Positions 1 to 8,796 are shown, numbered from the stretch's first letter. The stretch is 64,000 nt of DNA from Vibrio tubiashii (GCF_028551255.1 NZ_CP117030.1:558001-622000); one strand, 5' to 3'. Numbers and translations are program-made. The notes: a model not told the origin generated them from the letters alone.

Positions 1-129
1 GTTAATGTCAAAGATAATCATATGTGAAATGTTTTAATGGATTAAAGACGATTGTGGTGAATTGAATTGTTTTACATAGGAAAGTCTAGGACTTAACCTA
101 TTTGCCTAACACTTTGATTTTTGTTGGAT

Positions 130-237
130 TCATGTTCCAAGAACAAGGCGAACGAATAAAGAGAACAGAGTAAGTACTGAAATGCTGAGTAACCATATAA
201 TCACAAACCAGATTATTCTAGATGTTTTGTTGCTCAT
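130..237 (-). CDS. DUF2474-type small subunit of cytochrome bd/Cio oxidase (35 aa)
   Basis: The ATG overlaps the cioB stop codon (TAATG), so this is a third, translationally coupled gene of the cio operon. The product has 35 residues: a short polar basic N-terminus, one hydrophobic helix at about residues 9-29 (Trp-Phe-Val then Ile/Leu-rich), and an Arg followed by a short C-terminus. This is the layout of the DUF2474 mini-proteins found after cioB, which are thought to act like CydX/CbdX by stabilising the bd-type oxidase in the inner membrane. Family assignment rests on length, topology and position. It is easy to miss because of its size. Confidence 0.8.
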   Translation of the reverse strand: MSNKTSRIIWFVIIWLLSISVLTLFSLFVRLVLGT

Positions 238-1235
238 TAATGATACCCCTCTCCATGCTTCAATCGTCCTCTAAATACCCAGTAAGAATACGCGCTATAG
301 ACGATAATCATTGGTACTAAAAAGACGGCGCCAGCTAATAAGAAGTTGAGGCTTGAGTCTGGGGCCGCGGCATCATAATAAGTCAGCGAAAAGGGAATCA
401 AATAAGGGAAGGTGCTAATTCCAAACCCAACTCCAGATATCACAAACAAACCGATACCGAATAGGTAAGCTTTAAGCCCTTTATGTTGCATGAGAGAAGC
501 AAAAAGTTGCCAGATGAAGCCCGCAGCACAGATTGGTATCAACAGGAACACCAGTGTTTTGGGAAATGAAAACCATCTTTCAAAAATGAGTTCATTTATA
601 AATGGAAGCCATATGCTCACAGCCACGATACTTGTTGTCATTATTAAGCCACATCGTTTGGCTATATTGTAGTAGCGGGTCGTGAGGTCTTTGGGCATCT
701 TAATAATAAGCCAGCATGCTCCAAGTAGTGAGTATGCGGAGAGTAAAGCGAAAGCACAAAATAAGCTGAAAGGGGTCAGCCAATCAAACCAACTGCCACT
801 AAAAGATCTTCCCTCGATATCAATACCCTGAAGAAGAGCTCCTAGCATGACTCCCTGCATTAAGGTTGCGAGTAGGGATCCAATAAAAAACGCACCATCC
901 CAGAGAAACTTGCCCCGTTTGGTCCTGAACCGGTATTCAAAGGAAACCCCTCTAAGAATTAGCCCCAACAGCATAAGGATGAGTGGCGCGTAAAGCGCAG
1001 GCATAACAACCGCATACGCAAGTGGAAACACCGCAAAAAGACCACCACCACCGAGTACAAGCCATGTTTCATTGCCATCCCACACTGGCGCAATACTGTT
1101 CATCATTAAATCTCGTTCGTTTTCACTATGAGCACCAGGAAACAAAATCCCAATGCCTAGGTCGAAACCGTCGAGAATGACGTAGATAAGTACAGCAAAG
1201 CTGATCAGTCCGTACCAAATCAAGGCGATATCCAT
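237..1235 (-). CDS. cioB: Cytochrome bd-type quinol oxidase subunit II (cyanide-insensitive type)
   Basis: Subunit II of a bd-family quinol oxidase, which reduces oxygen to water using quinol without pumping protons. The 332-aa product has about eight or nine hydrophobic helices and the family motif VWDGNETWLV at about residues 51-60, followed by a glycine run and LFAVFPLAYA. The N-terminal LDGFDLGIG segment is also typical of CydB. It lies 9 bp after cioA, with a TAGGAA ribosome site in the gap, and overlaps the small DUF2474 gene. The pairing with a short-Q-loop subunit I points to the Cio branch rather than CydAB. Confidence 0.95.
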   Translation of the reverse strand: MDIALIWYGLISFAVLIYVILDGFDLGIGILFPGAHSENERDLMMNSIAPVWDGNETWLVLGGGGLFAVFPLAYAVVMPALYAPLILMLLGLILRGVSFEYRFRTKRGKFLWDGAFFIGSLLATLMQGVMLGALLQGIDIEGRSFSGSWFDWLTPFSLFCAFALLSAYSLLGACWLIIKMPKDLTTRYYNIAKRCGLIMTTSIVAVSIWLPFINELIFERWFSFPKTLVFLLIPICAAGFIWQLFASLMQHKGLKAYLFGIGLFVISGVGFGISTFPYLIPFSLTYYDAAAPDSSLNFLLAGAVFLVPMIIVYSAYSYWVFRGRLKHGEGYH

Positions 1236-1244
1236 AAGACTTTC

Positions 1245-2633
1245 CTAGGTTAAGTGATTGGAGTGGGAAACAGGGGAGGATTCAGTACCATCTGGTAGTC
1301 GACTGTCGAGCGGCTGTTCATACTTAGTAGGCGATTTACGCATCAATCTTATTAGATAGAAGAAGCCTGCTCCAAAGATAATAAAGTACACAATGACAAA
1401 TGCCGTTAAAGAGATGCTAATTGCTGCTGCGTTTATGGGAGATGCGGATTCAGAAGTGGTCAATAACCCGTAGACAGTGTAAGGTTGGCGGCCAACTTCA
1501 GTCGTTATCCATCCGGCTAGGACGGCTATGAAGCCAGCAGGGCCGAAATGTACGCATAATTTGTGGAACCAAGTAGCCTTGAAAAGCTGGTTTTTTGCAC
1601 GTAACCAAAGACTTAAAACGCCAATTATTAGCATGCCAAAACCAATGGCGACCATCACTCTGAAACTCCAGAATACTATTTGCACAGGAGGGTGATCGCC
1701 TTCAGGAAATGCATCTAGACCTTTCACTTCGCCATCCCAGTCATGTGTGAGAATGAAGCTACCCAACTTTGGTATCTCAACAGAGAAGTCCACTTGTTTG
1801 GTACTATCGTTTGGGATTCCAAACAGTATCAAAGGAGCGCCTTTATGGCTTTGATAGTGTCCCTCCATTGCAGCTATTTTCGCTGGTTGATGCTTAAGGG
1901 TGTTAAGACCATGCACATCACCAGCAACGATTTGCAGAGGGGTAACAATGGCTGCCATCCACATCGCCATAGAGAACATAGTTCTTGCTAATGGGTTGTG
2001 AGGTGCTTTGAGAAGGTGATATGCCCCAACAGCCGCCACGACGAAAGCGGTAGTTAAGTACGCTGCGAGCAACATGTGAACGAGTCGGTAGGGAAAAGAG
2101 GGATTAAAGACGATGTCAAACCAACTTTCAGGAATGAATTGACCAACCTCGTTGATCGAATAGCCAGCGGGCGTTTGCATCCAGCTATTTACGGAAAGGA
2201 TCCAAAATGCAGAGAGAAAAGTCCCGAATGCGACGATACAAGTAGAGGCAAAGTGAAGTGTTTTACCCACTCTCTCCATGCCAAATAACATCACGCCTAG
2301 AAAGCCCGCTTCTAGGAAAAATGCAGTGAATACCTCGTAACCCATCAATGGACCAAGTATAGGGCCGGTTTTGTCCGCAAATACGCTCCAATTGGTGCCA
2401 AACTGATAGCTAAGAACGATCCCACTCACGACTCCCATACCAAAACTTATCGCAAAAATCTTTAACCAGTACTTGTACAGTTGGATAAATTTGTTGTCGT
2501 TGGTTTTCAACCAAAGTCCTTCTAAAACAGCTAGGTAGCTTGCTAAACCTATAGTAAAGGCAGGAAAAATAATGTGGAAGGAGACGGTAAAAGCAAACTG
2601 GAATCTGGCTAGGTCTACGGCAAGTGAGTCCAT
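1245..2633 (-). CDS. cioA: Cytochrome bd-type quinol oxidase subunit I (cyanide-insensitive type)
   Basis: Haem-carrying subunit of the bd/Cio quinol oxidase in the inner membrane. In 462 aa the expected ligands are visible: His20 and His186 (HMLLAAY) and Met327 in FWSFRVMVAIGFGM, matching H19, H186 and M393 of E. coli CydA, plus Glu100 in GYEVFTAF. The quinol-site segment has KHQPAKIAAMEGHY near residue 248. The periplasmic Q-loop is short, which separates CioA from the longer CydA. A strong GAGGAG ribosome site precedes the ATG. First gene of a cioA-cioB-DUF2474 operon, divergent from the nqrB-like gene. Cio-type oxidases usually support respiration in cyanide, sulfide or low oxygen. Confidence 0.95.
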   Translation of the reverse strand: MDSLAVDLARFQFAFTVSFHIIFPAFTIGLASYLAVLEGLWLKTNDNKFIQLYKYWLKIFAISFGMGVVSGIVLSYQFGTNWSVFADKTGPILGPLMGYEVFTAFFLEAGFLGVMLFGMERVGKTLHFASTCIVAFGTFLSAFWILSVNSWMQTPAGYSINEVGQFIPESWFDIVFNPSFPYRLVHMLLAAYLTTAFVVAAVGAYHLLKAPHNPLARTMFSMAMWMAAIVTPLQIVAGDVHGLNTLKHQPAKIAAMEGHYQSHKGAPLILFGIPNDSTKQVDFSVEIPKLGSFILTHDWDGEVKGLDAFPEGDHPPVQIVFWSFRVMVAIGFGMLIIGVLSLWLRAKNQLFKATWFHKLCVHFGPAGFIAVLAGWITTEVGRQPYTVYGLLTTSESASPINAAAISISLTAFVIVYFIIFGAGFFYLIRLMRKSPTKYEQPLDSRLPDGTESSPVSHSNHLT

Positions 2634-2747
2634 AATTTTCTCCTCTGTATGCTCTCTTGCTTACGCTCAATCGTCAAGCCCAGTTCAAATAACGATCAAC
2701 TAATTTTGTTCTCCTTGCTGATGAAGTGCGTAGGAATAGGAGTAACA

Positions 2748-2771
2748 ATGAAGACAAAGGTGTACTCATGA
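2748..2771 (+). other. Seven-codon upstream ORF coupled to the nqrB-like gene
   Basis: ATG at 2748 follows a strong ribosome site (TAGGAG, about 6 nt upstream) and encodes only MKTKVYS before a TGA that overlaps the nqrB ATG as ATGA. The nqrB-like start itself has only a modest AAAGG signal lying inside this mini-ORF. The arrangement looks like a coupled leader ORF delivering ribosomes to the downstream start. It could also be a scar of a lost upstream gene such as nqrA, or chance. Confidence 0.4.
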
Positions 2772-4009
2772 GTTTTAAAAGCCGTTTAGATAAGTTGGCA
2801 CCTAATTTTGAAGCAGGTGGAAAGTACGAAAAAATGTATCCACTGTACGAGGCGGTCGCGACTATTTTCTATACACCTGGTTTGGTGAATAAGGGCCAAA
2901 CCCACGTCCGTGACAGCATCGATCTGAAGCGCATCATGATTATGGTTTGGTTAGCGACATTTCCGGCCATGTTTTGGGGGATGTACAATATCGGTAACCA
3001 ATCCTCTATAGCGTTGCTAGCAAGCTACTCCTCTGAAGAGTTAGTCAACATAGTTGACGAGAATTGGCGTCTTGCTTTGGCTTTTGGCACAGCCGAAGGG
3101 ATAATGGGTGCTACTTGGTGGAGCAAGCTACTACTTGGTGCAAGCTACTTTTTTCCTATTTACGCCACAGTGTTTGTTGTGGGTGGTTTTTGGGAAGTTC
3201 TCTTTGCAATTGTCAGGAAACATGAAGTTAATGAAGGCTTTTTTGTAAGCTCAGTTCTCTTTTCTCTTATCTTGCCTCCTACGATACCGCTGTGGCAGGC
3301 CGCTTTAGGTATAACGTTTGGTATTGTCGTTGCCAAAGAAATTTTTGGTGGGACTGGGCGTAATTTTCTGAACCCTGCACTCGCTGGTAGAGCATTTCTG
3401 TATTTTGCCTACCCAGGCAACATGTCGGGTGGGTTGGTTTGGGTCGCAGCAGATGGTTACACCGGTGCAACCCCTTTAAGTCAGTGGTATGAGCAAGGGA
3501 ACGCTGGACTAATCAATAACGCAACGGGCGAGCCTCTTGTGTGGCTAGATGCGTTTATAGGGAACCTACCAGGCTCGATAGGAGAAGGTTCAACGCTTCT
3601 TATAGCCATCGCGGGGATAATACTTATCGGCATGAGGATCGCTTCGTGGAGGATTGTTGCGGGGGTGATCGTGGGACTAGTTATTACTTCAGTTCTTTTA
3701 AATTTCATTGGGTCGGACACCAACCCAATGTTTTCTATGCCCTTCTACTGGCATTTTGTTTTGGGTGGTGTGGCATTTGGTACTTTCTTTATGGCGACTG
3801 ACCCCGTTTCTGCTGCCTTTACCAATAAGGCTAAGTGGGCATATGGAATACTTATTGGTGTCATGACTATCGGTATCCGTGTGCTTAATCCTGCTTATCC
3901 TGAGGGGATTATGTTAGCCATTTTGTTTGCTAATTTATTTGCTCCTCTGTTCGATTTCATGGTGAAAGAGGCTGCGATAAAAAGGAGGAATCAACGTCGT
4001 GCCTCATAA
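2768..4009 (+). CDS. Solitary NqrB-like membrane subunit (NqrB/RnfD family)
   Basis: 413-aa polytopic membrane protein closely resembling subunit B of the Na+-translocating NADH:quinone reductase. It keeps [18 protein letters not shown] after a soluble N-terminus, [15 protein letters not shown], and the flavinylation motif TGAT, in which Thr235 would carry covalent FMN. The length fits NqrB (about 415 aa). I start it at 2768, where family similarity begins, not at the in-frame GTG at 2726. No nqrA, C, D, E or F lies alongside, so this is a stand-alone paralogue whose electron partners are unknown. The next gene overlaps its end. Function as a redox-linked ion carrier or assembly factor is inference. 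Confidence 0.88.
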   Translation: MSFKSRLDKLAPNFEAGGKYEKMYPLYEAVATIFYTPGLVNKGQTHVRDSIDLKRIMIMVWLATFPAMFWGMYNIGNQSSIALLASYSSEELVNIVDENWRLALAFGTAEGIMGATWWSKLLLGASYFFPIYATVFVVGGFWEVLFAIVRKHEVNEGFFVSSVLFSLILPPTIPLWQAALGITFGIVVAKEIFGGTGRNFLNPALAGRAFLYFAYPGNMSGGLVWVAADGYTGATPLSQWYEQGNAGLINNATGEPLVWLDAFIGNLPGSIGEGSTLLIAIAGIILIGMRIASWRIVAGVIVGLVITSVLLNFIGSDTNPMFSMPFYWHFVLGGVAFGTFFMATDPVSAAFTNKAKWAYGILIGVMTIGIRVLNPAYPEGIMLAILFANLFAPLFDFMVKEAAIKRRNQRRAS

Positions 4010-4139
4010 GATTAAGAAACAGGATTTACCTGAAAAGGTTTGTACTGTTTGCAATCGACACTTTGCTTGGAGAAAAAAGTGGGCAAAGTGCTGGCACGAC
4101 GTAAAGTACTGTTCAGAACGTTGTAGAAAGAGTAGATAA
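3999..4139 (+). CDS. DUF2256 zinc-ribbon-like mini-protein (46 aa)
   Basis: GTG start at 3999, nine bases after AAAGGAGGA, overlapping the last codons of the nqrB-like gene. The 46-aa product has CTVC at residues 15-18, a Trp-rich centre ([11 protein letters not shown]) and CSERC at residues 38-42, with a basic C-terminus. This is the DUF2256 pattern, a small Cys-rich probable zinc-binding protein often found near photolyase or cryptochrome genes in proteobacteria. Its function is unknown. Here it is coupled to the nqrB paralogue. Confidence 0.85.
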   Translation: MPHKIKKQDLPEKVCTVCNRHFAWRKKWAKCWHDVKYCSERCRKSR

Positions 4140-4153
4140 AGCTAAATTGATGA

Positions 4154-4861
4154 TTACCACGGTATTGCTTCTCCTGAATAATCGTAAAAGTTACCGCTGT
4201 CATCGATGCTTTTCGACTCAATGATATCTATCAAATCCTTCGCGACCTTTTCTGGGCTAAACAGCTTTCCTTTTGGTACGTTTGCTTGAAATGGTAGAGA
4301 CAGTTCTGTGTCTGTTGTACCAGGGTGAAGCGATAACACTGTTGCTTTTGGGAGCGTCCGTTTCCATTCTACTGATAATGTTTTGATTAGCATGTTGAGT
4401 GCCGCTTTGGAGCTTCTATAGCTATACCATCCCCCTAAGTGGTTATCAGATATACTGCCGACTCTCGCAGATAAGGTTGCAAACTTGGGAAATTCACTTG
4501 ATTTGAGTTTGGCTGAGAAGTATTTAGCGAGAAGCAATGTTGGCAGCGTATTGATAGCGATATTTTCTAAGAAAAACTCACCGGAGACGGAATGGAGGTT
4601 TTTTTCAGGCCCTTGGTGCTCATTGTGGAGAAAACCAACGCAGTTAATAATCCAATCTAAGTGGTCAATCCTGCTGGCAAGGCGCTCGATAGACTCTTCT
4701 TCATGAATATCCAACTGGTGCCAATAGACTTGATTGCTCCTGTGTCTGTTGTTTGAGCGAAAATAGGTGCCATGTATTTCCGTATTCTCATATCTAAATA
4801 AACACTCATTTACTAAAGCGGCTCCAATGCCACCGCTCGCACCCACTATTAGTACTTTCAT
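4154..4861 (-). CDS. Short-chain dehydrogenase/reductase (C-factor/CsgA-like)
   Basis: 235-aa SDR with an N-terminal Rossmann motif GASGGIGAA near residue 8, an NCVG segment corresponding to the NNAG motif, and the catalytic YRSSK (Tyr-x3-Lys) preceded by LSARVGSIS. The size and shape match small NAD(P)-dependent SDRs annotated as cell-cell signalling C-factor proteins, but the substrate cannot be told. The start at 4861 is chosen because the Rossmann strand begins there and CAGGA lies upstream. A longer in-frame start at 4930 would add an unconserved tail. Convergent with the DUF2256 gene, 14 bp apart. Confidence 0.85.
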   Translation of the reverse strand: MKVLIVGASGGIGAALVNECLFRYENTEIHGTYFRSNNRHRSNQVYWHQLDIHEEESIERLASRIDHLDWIINCVGFLHNEHQGPEKNLHSVSGEFFLENIAINTLPTLLLAKYFSAKLKSSEFPKFATLSARVGSISDNHLGGWYSYRSSKAALNMLIKTLSVEWKRTLPKATVLSLHPGTTDTELSLPFQANVPKGKLFSPEKVAKDLIDIIESKSIDDSGNFYDYSGEAIPW

Positions 4862-5119
4862 TGTGTTTGTCCTGTGAAACTCATTTAGTTGACTAATACG
4901 TTGCAAAATTCTTAGGACATCAACAATCAAACAGAGAAATACACATGTTTCTTAACTAAGAATTTGATGGTTTATTCGCCTGTTTATGTGATCAAAGGCA
5001 AATATTGAGTCCATTTGTGCATGATCTTGAAGGAAATGTGAGTAGTGGGTGCAAATTTCAATATTCATAGACTAAATTTATATGTGCTGGGTTTCTTATA
5101 GGGGCAAGGTGTATCTAGA

Positions 5120-6118
5120 ATGCCGGTTTTAAAAAGTAAAAAATTGGCGCTTGGTGTATCTGTGTTAGTGCTATGCACTGTGGTTGCGGGCGTGATTATT
5201 GGGATGAAGGTAGATAAAAAGACCTCGTCTTCTCACATCAAAATAGGGGTGTCCTTAACACCTTCCTCGTCGCCATTCCTAATCGCTGAGCAGCTTGGCT
5301 TGTTCAAACATTTTGGCCTAGATGCCACACTATTCCCTTGTTCAAGTGGAGCGGCTTGTACTCAGCTAATGCTGGATCAAAGCGTCGATTATGCTATCGC
5401 TTCTGAATCGGTCGTGATGTTCCAAAGTTTTGAACGAGACGATCTCACTCTGCTTGCGAGTTTTGTTGAATCTGATAACGACCTCAAACTTCTCACGCTT
5501 ACCCCTGTTAATATACGTAGCGTTGCCGACCTTGATGGTAAGCGGGTAGGGATTGTAAAAGGCACCGCCAGTGAGTTTTACTTTGATTCTGTGCTTATCA
5601 GTAATAGTGCTCAGGAGATCGAAGTAGAAAAAATTTACCTACAGCCTCATGAACTTGTGCCTGCACTTCTTTCTTACCGTGTTGAAGCAATATCCGCGTG
5701 GGAGCCGATGGGGTTTGAAGCCAATTTATTGTCTGTCTCTGAAGTGTCCAATTTAGGTACAAAAGGTGTGTATCAACTTTCCTTTAACCTCATTACACGG
5801 TCACCATATCTTGAATTCGTCGGAGATGAGCCAGTTCGATTACTACGAGCACTGGATATGGCTAACGAGTGGATTAACTCCAACCCTGACAAAGCGCTAA
5901 GTATCATTTCACAAAGATTGGATATACCCCTTAACCAAATCGAATGGTCTTGGGATGATTATTTGTTTCGCTTATCTTTGGGTAACTCGCTACTTTCTAA
6001 CCTTCAGCTTCAGTCTCGCTGGGCAATTGAAAATGGCTTTGTTGAGGATACACCGCCTGACTTCCGTCAAATTTTGTATTCCTATCCATACCAACAAGCC
6101 GTGGCGTTGAGGGATTAA
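5120..6118 (+). CDS. NMT1/SsuA-type periplasmic substrate-binding protein
   Basis: 332 aa. Residues about 9-29 form an uncleaved-looking signal or anchor helix. The rest resembles the NMT1/THI5-like (SsuA/TauA) binding-protein fold: PSSSPFLIAEQLGLFKHFGL, then a variable pocket strand with SESVVMF, DLDGKRVGIVKGTASEFY at the second-lobe entry, and a late ISAWEPM segment. Ligands of the family include sulfonates, nitrate and thiamine precursors. No ABC permease or ATPase is adjacent. Instead a membrane diguanylate cyclase starts 3 bp after its stop codon, so the protein may be a ligand sensor for that cyclase rather than a transporter part. Ribosome site AAGGTG. Confidence 0.82.
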   Translation: MPVLKSKKLALGVSVLVLCTVVAGVIIGMKVDKKTSSSHIKIGVSLTPSSSPFLIAEQLGLFKHFGLDATLFPCSSGAACTQLMLDQSVDYAIASESVVMFQSFERDDLTLLASFVESDNDLKLLTLTPVNIRSVADLDGKRVGIVKGTASEFYFDSVLISNSAQEIEVEKIYLQPHELVPALLSYRVEAISAWEPMGFEANLLSVSEVSNLGTKGVYQLSFNLITRSPYLEFVGDEPVRLLRALDMANEWINSNPDKALSIISQRLDIPLNQIEWSWDDYLFRLSLGNSLLSNLQLQSRWAIENGFVEDTPPDFRQILYSYPYQQAVALRD

Positions 6119-6121
6119 GCG

Positions 6122-7492
6122 ATGTTGGACTCACTGTTTAAAAAGATGTTCATCTTATCGACAACCACCATGATTCTAACTTTGTTTATTGTGGTCTCTT
6201 TCTTCAAGATTAATGAACAGCAAAAGGTCACCAAAGTCGAGCTTGATCAAATCATCGACTTACAGCTGTGTGTCGATTTGCTCAGAAGCCAATTGTGGGT
6301 GTTTAAACAGTTCGGTGATGGCTCTAGTCTTAACCAAGTAGAGGTGGCGCAAGCGGAGCTTTCAACCAAACTCACTGCCTACAAAGGGAGTAATATCCAA
6401 CTCGACAATCTTCAACGGATGAACCACAGCTTGCATACACTTTTGATTAGAGAGAAGCAGCTTTATTTTGTTGGGGCTGAGGGCAATGCAGATGATGCTG
6501 CTTCTATTCTAAATGCAAGGAACCTTCTCCATTCTCGCTACAACATGATTGTGCAAAACATGACGGAGGAATTGGCATACGTTCATCGATTAGTGGTTAA
6601 AAGAAATGCTTCTTCGCTAGAAAACGTCATGTCGACTGCGGCGGCGTGGTTGATTCTGTGTTCGATTTTGGTGAGTGTCACGGCATGGTTAATCCTGTTC
6701 CGCTTTAAATCAGGGGCTGAAGCGATGAAAGCAGCGATTCTGAATCTGGCGCAAGGCCGATTAGATACCAAAGTCGAAGCAGTGAAGATGGACAGTGAGT
6801 TTCGTGTGATCGCGAATTTCTTTAACCAGATGACGGTCTCTTTGTGTCACTCGACAGTAACCAAGCAAGAGCTTGAAGAAGAGATCATTCGACAAACCAA
6901 ACAGCTCAAGCATAAGCAAGAACAACTGCTGTTTTTATCTGAGCATGATCCACTCACGAATTTAATGAATAGAAGAGCCTTCGATAAACAACTAGAACAG
7001 TCAATTGTTAGGGCCAAGCGAACAGGACATAAATTCGCGCTACTGTTTATCGATTTAGATGACTTTAAAAACGTCAATGATAATTATGGTCACGATGCAG
7101 GTGATTACGTGTTGGTTAAAATTGCTGAGCGCCTGTCAGATTGCGTTCGAGAGTCTGACATTGTAGGAAGACTGGGGGGCGATGAGTTTGTGGTTTGCCT
7201 CGATTTGCTTAAAGATTTGGAAGGTGTTCCTGGGAAAATCGCTCAAATTGGGGAAGTGATTAAATCTCCAATCGTTTTTGCTGGCCATTCATTGAGTGTG
7301 GGTTCGAGCATCGGGATTGCCTGCTTCCCAGAGCAGGGGACAACCAAAGATGAGCTAATCTGCATTGCCGATAAAGCCATGTATGTTCAGAAAGAATGTA
7401 AGGATCAAGTGCAGGCAGAGCAAGAAGAAAAATCGGACTCACAAAAGACGCAAAACGTGGTAAAGCTATTTGCGCAAGGTAACAAACAATAG
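6122..7492 (+). CDS. Membrane diguanylate cyclase (periplasmic sensor-HAMP-GGDEF)
   Basis: 456 aa. Membrane helix at about residues 9-27, a roughly 140-residue periplasmic helical sensor region, a second helix near 172-193, a HAMP-like linker, a coiled coil to about 270, then GGDEF. The catalytic half-motif GRLGGDEF is intact (352-356). An RxxD inhibitory site (RESD, 343-346) sits five residues upstream, so product inhibition is expected. DPLTNLMNRR marks the domain start. Synthesis of c-di-GMP from GTP is the predicted activity. It forms a two-gene unit with the preceding binding protein, which could supply the periplasmic signal, as NspS does for MbaA with other families. Confidence 0.92.
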   Translation: MLDSLFKKMFILSTTTMILTLFIVVSFFKINEQQKVTKVELDQIIDLQLCVDLLRSQLWVFKQFGDGSSLNQVEVAQAELSTKLTAYKGSNIQLDNLQRMNHSLHTLLIREKQLYFVGAEGNADDAASILNARNLLHSRYNMIVQNMTEELAYVHRLVVKRNASSLENVMSTAAAWLILCSILVSVTAWLILFRFKSGAEAMKAAILNLAQGRLDTKVEAVKMDSEFRVIANFFNQMTVSLCHSTVTKQELEEEIIRQTKQLKHKQEQLLFLSEHDPLTNLMNRRAFDKQLEQSIVRAKRTGHKFALLFIDLDDFKNVNDNYGHDAGDYVLVKIAERLSDCVRESDIVGRLGGDEFVVCLDLLKDLEGVPGKIAQIGEVIKSPIVFAGHSLSVGSSIGIACFPEQGTTKDELICIADKAMYVQKECKDQVQAEQEEKSDSQKTQNVVKLFAQGNKQ

Positions 7493-7630
7493 CTCAGTGT
7501 AAAATAGGATTAACACCTTCAAAATATGTGATTTGTCACTAATTCTAGACTTCTTTATCAATAATCGACATTTTATGCAGGTTTGATTCACGCCTCTTTT
7601 GTGAATCGTAAAGGGATAGGAAGTCTAAGA

Positions 7631-8239
7631 ATGGATAAAGAACATAGTATGCGCGAGAACTTACTCGCGTTAACTCTAGGTAGTGCCTTAGTATCTTTAG
7701 GTGTTATCTTTTTCAATAAAGTCGGTCTGTTAACTGGCGGTACAGCTGGTTTAGCGATCTTTTTAACTAAAGTCAGTGATTTTAGCTTCGGTCAGGTGTT
7801 CTTCGCACTAAACTTACCGTTTTATCTCCTCTCAATCACTCGTATGGGCTGGCGCTTTACACTCAATACTTTTATTGCAGTAACGATAGTTTCATTCGCC
7901 GTTGACCATTTGCATCATGTGATTGAAATTGCACGTATTGACCCGTTTTATGCAGCCTTACTCGGTGGTGGCATGATAGGCATAGGTATGCTAGTCATAT
8001 TCCGCCATAAAATGAGTCTCGGTGGTTTCAATATTCTTGCGCTGTTCTTACAAGAGCGATTTGGGATTCGTGCCGGAAAAGTACAGATGGCGCTCGACTG
8101 CTCCATCGTTGTCATGTCGCTGTTTATTGTCGATATCTCATTGATTCTACTCTCAGTGGTGGGAGCAATCGCAACCAACTTGATACTGGCTATGAACCAC
8201 AAGCCAGGGCGGTATCAACCTCAGGCAACCACGGTTTAA
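7631..8239 (+). CDS. YitT-family (DUF161) inner-membrane protein
   Basis: 202-aa hydrophobic protein with five or six predicted helices. The segment FNKVGLLTGGTAGLAIFLT near the N-terminus and GGMIGIGMLVIFRHKMSLGGFNILALFLQ in the middle are typical of the YitT/DUF161 membrane family, here in the single-domain form without the C-terminal DUF2179 domain. Function is unproven for most members. The ATG at 7631 follows TAGGAAG at a good distance. The longer frame from 7583 lacks such a site. Monocistronic, ending at a hairpin shared with the convergent flavoprotein gene. Confidence 0.82.
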   Translation: MDKEHSMRENLLALTLGSALVSLGVIFFNKVGLLTGGTAGLAIFLTKVSDFSFGQVFFALNLPFYLLSITRMGWRFTLNTFIAVTIVSFAVDHLHHVIEIARIDPFYAALLGGGMIGIGMLVIFRHKMSLGGFNILALFLQERFGIRAGKVQMALDCSIVVMSLFIVDISLILLSVVGAIATNLILAMNHKPGRYQPQATTV

Positions 8240-8256
8240 AGCTGCCAATCAACGAA

Positions 8257-8286
8257 ATAGGCTTAGCAACTCGCTAAGCCTTTCAT
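8257..8286. terminator. Bidirectional-looking terminator hairpin
   Basis: Nine-bp perfect stem AGGCTTAGC/GCTAAGCCT with a 5-nt loop, followed by TTTCATTTTC. It sits between the convergent YitT-type and flavodoxin-fold genes. Confidence 0.7.
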
Positions 8287-8289
8287 TTT

Positions 8290-8796
8290 CTACCTATTGT
8301 TCAACGCTTGGTTAAACAGCGAAACCTCTTTGGAATCTATTGAGTATCCGCTATTACAGGCTGCGTGTAGCGTTGCCGCGTATTCAATATTAAAGTAGCG
8401 AAAGAGTCCTTCAAAGAAGCTGTGAAAAGTCGGGCAGATCGCCTGTTTACCTGAACTGGTGAGTACAAAACCACGCTTAGATTCTAATGCTCTTGCTTTA
8501 GGTTTTAGCTCTGCAACATCTAACAGCTCGGTCATTCTATCAATCAGCGCCTTCATAGGGGCTGTTACCGAGTACCAGTAGATGGGTGACGCAAAGATAA
8601 TATTGTCTGATTCAAGCATCTTTTCAACAAGCGGATAAAAGTCATCGACTGGATAGCGGTTTTCGTAACGATAGGGTGTGATAGTGAGCAAATCAATATC
8701 GACAACCTCGACTGTATGATCTGCTGCTATGTGTTCAATTGTTTTGGCAGTATTGCCTTGTTTGTTCGCGCTAGAGAAGAGTACTAATGTCTTCAT
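8290..8796 (-). CDS. Flavodoxin-fold NAD(P)H:FMN reductase-type protein
   Basis: 168 aa. The N-terminal strand and phosphate loop LFSSANKQGNTAKTIE matches the FMN-binding loop of NADPH-dependent FMN reductases and the flavodoxin-like fold, and FASPIYWYSVTAPMKALIDR supplies the second FMN-contacting loop. The family reduces quinones, flavins or azo compounds in the cytoplasm. There is no Cys cluster for an iron-sulfur centre, so it is not the Isf type. Starts with ATG after an AAAAGGAC-type site. Upstream, the HAD gene lies on the same strand about 95 bp away, so co-transcription is possible but not certain. Confidence 0.85.
   Translation of the reverse strand: MKTLVLFSSANKQGNTAKTIEHIAADHTVEVVDIDLLTITPYRYENRYPVDDFYPLVEKMLESDNIIFASPIYWYSVTAPMKALIDRMTELLDVAELKPKARALESKRGFVLTSSGKQAICPTFHSFFEGLFRYFNIEYAATLHAACNSGYSIDSKEVSLFNQALNNR

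Noticed and set aside
1..129. Sequence left of the cio operon
   Set aside because: AT-rich, no ORF, no clear hairpin with T run; nothing could be supported.
7528..7543. TGTGATTTGTCAC-type sequence before the YitT-like gene
   Set aside because: The half-sites are separated by 4 rather than 6 bases, so it does not fit a CRP site.
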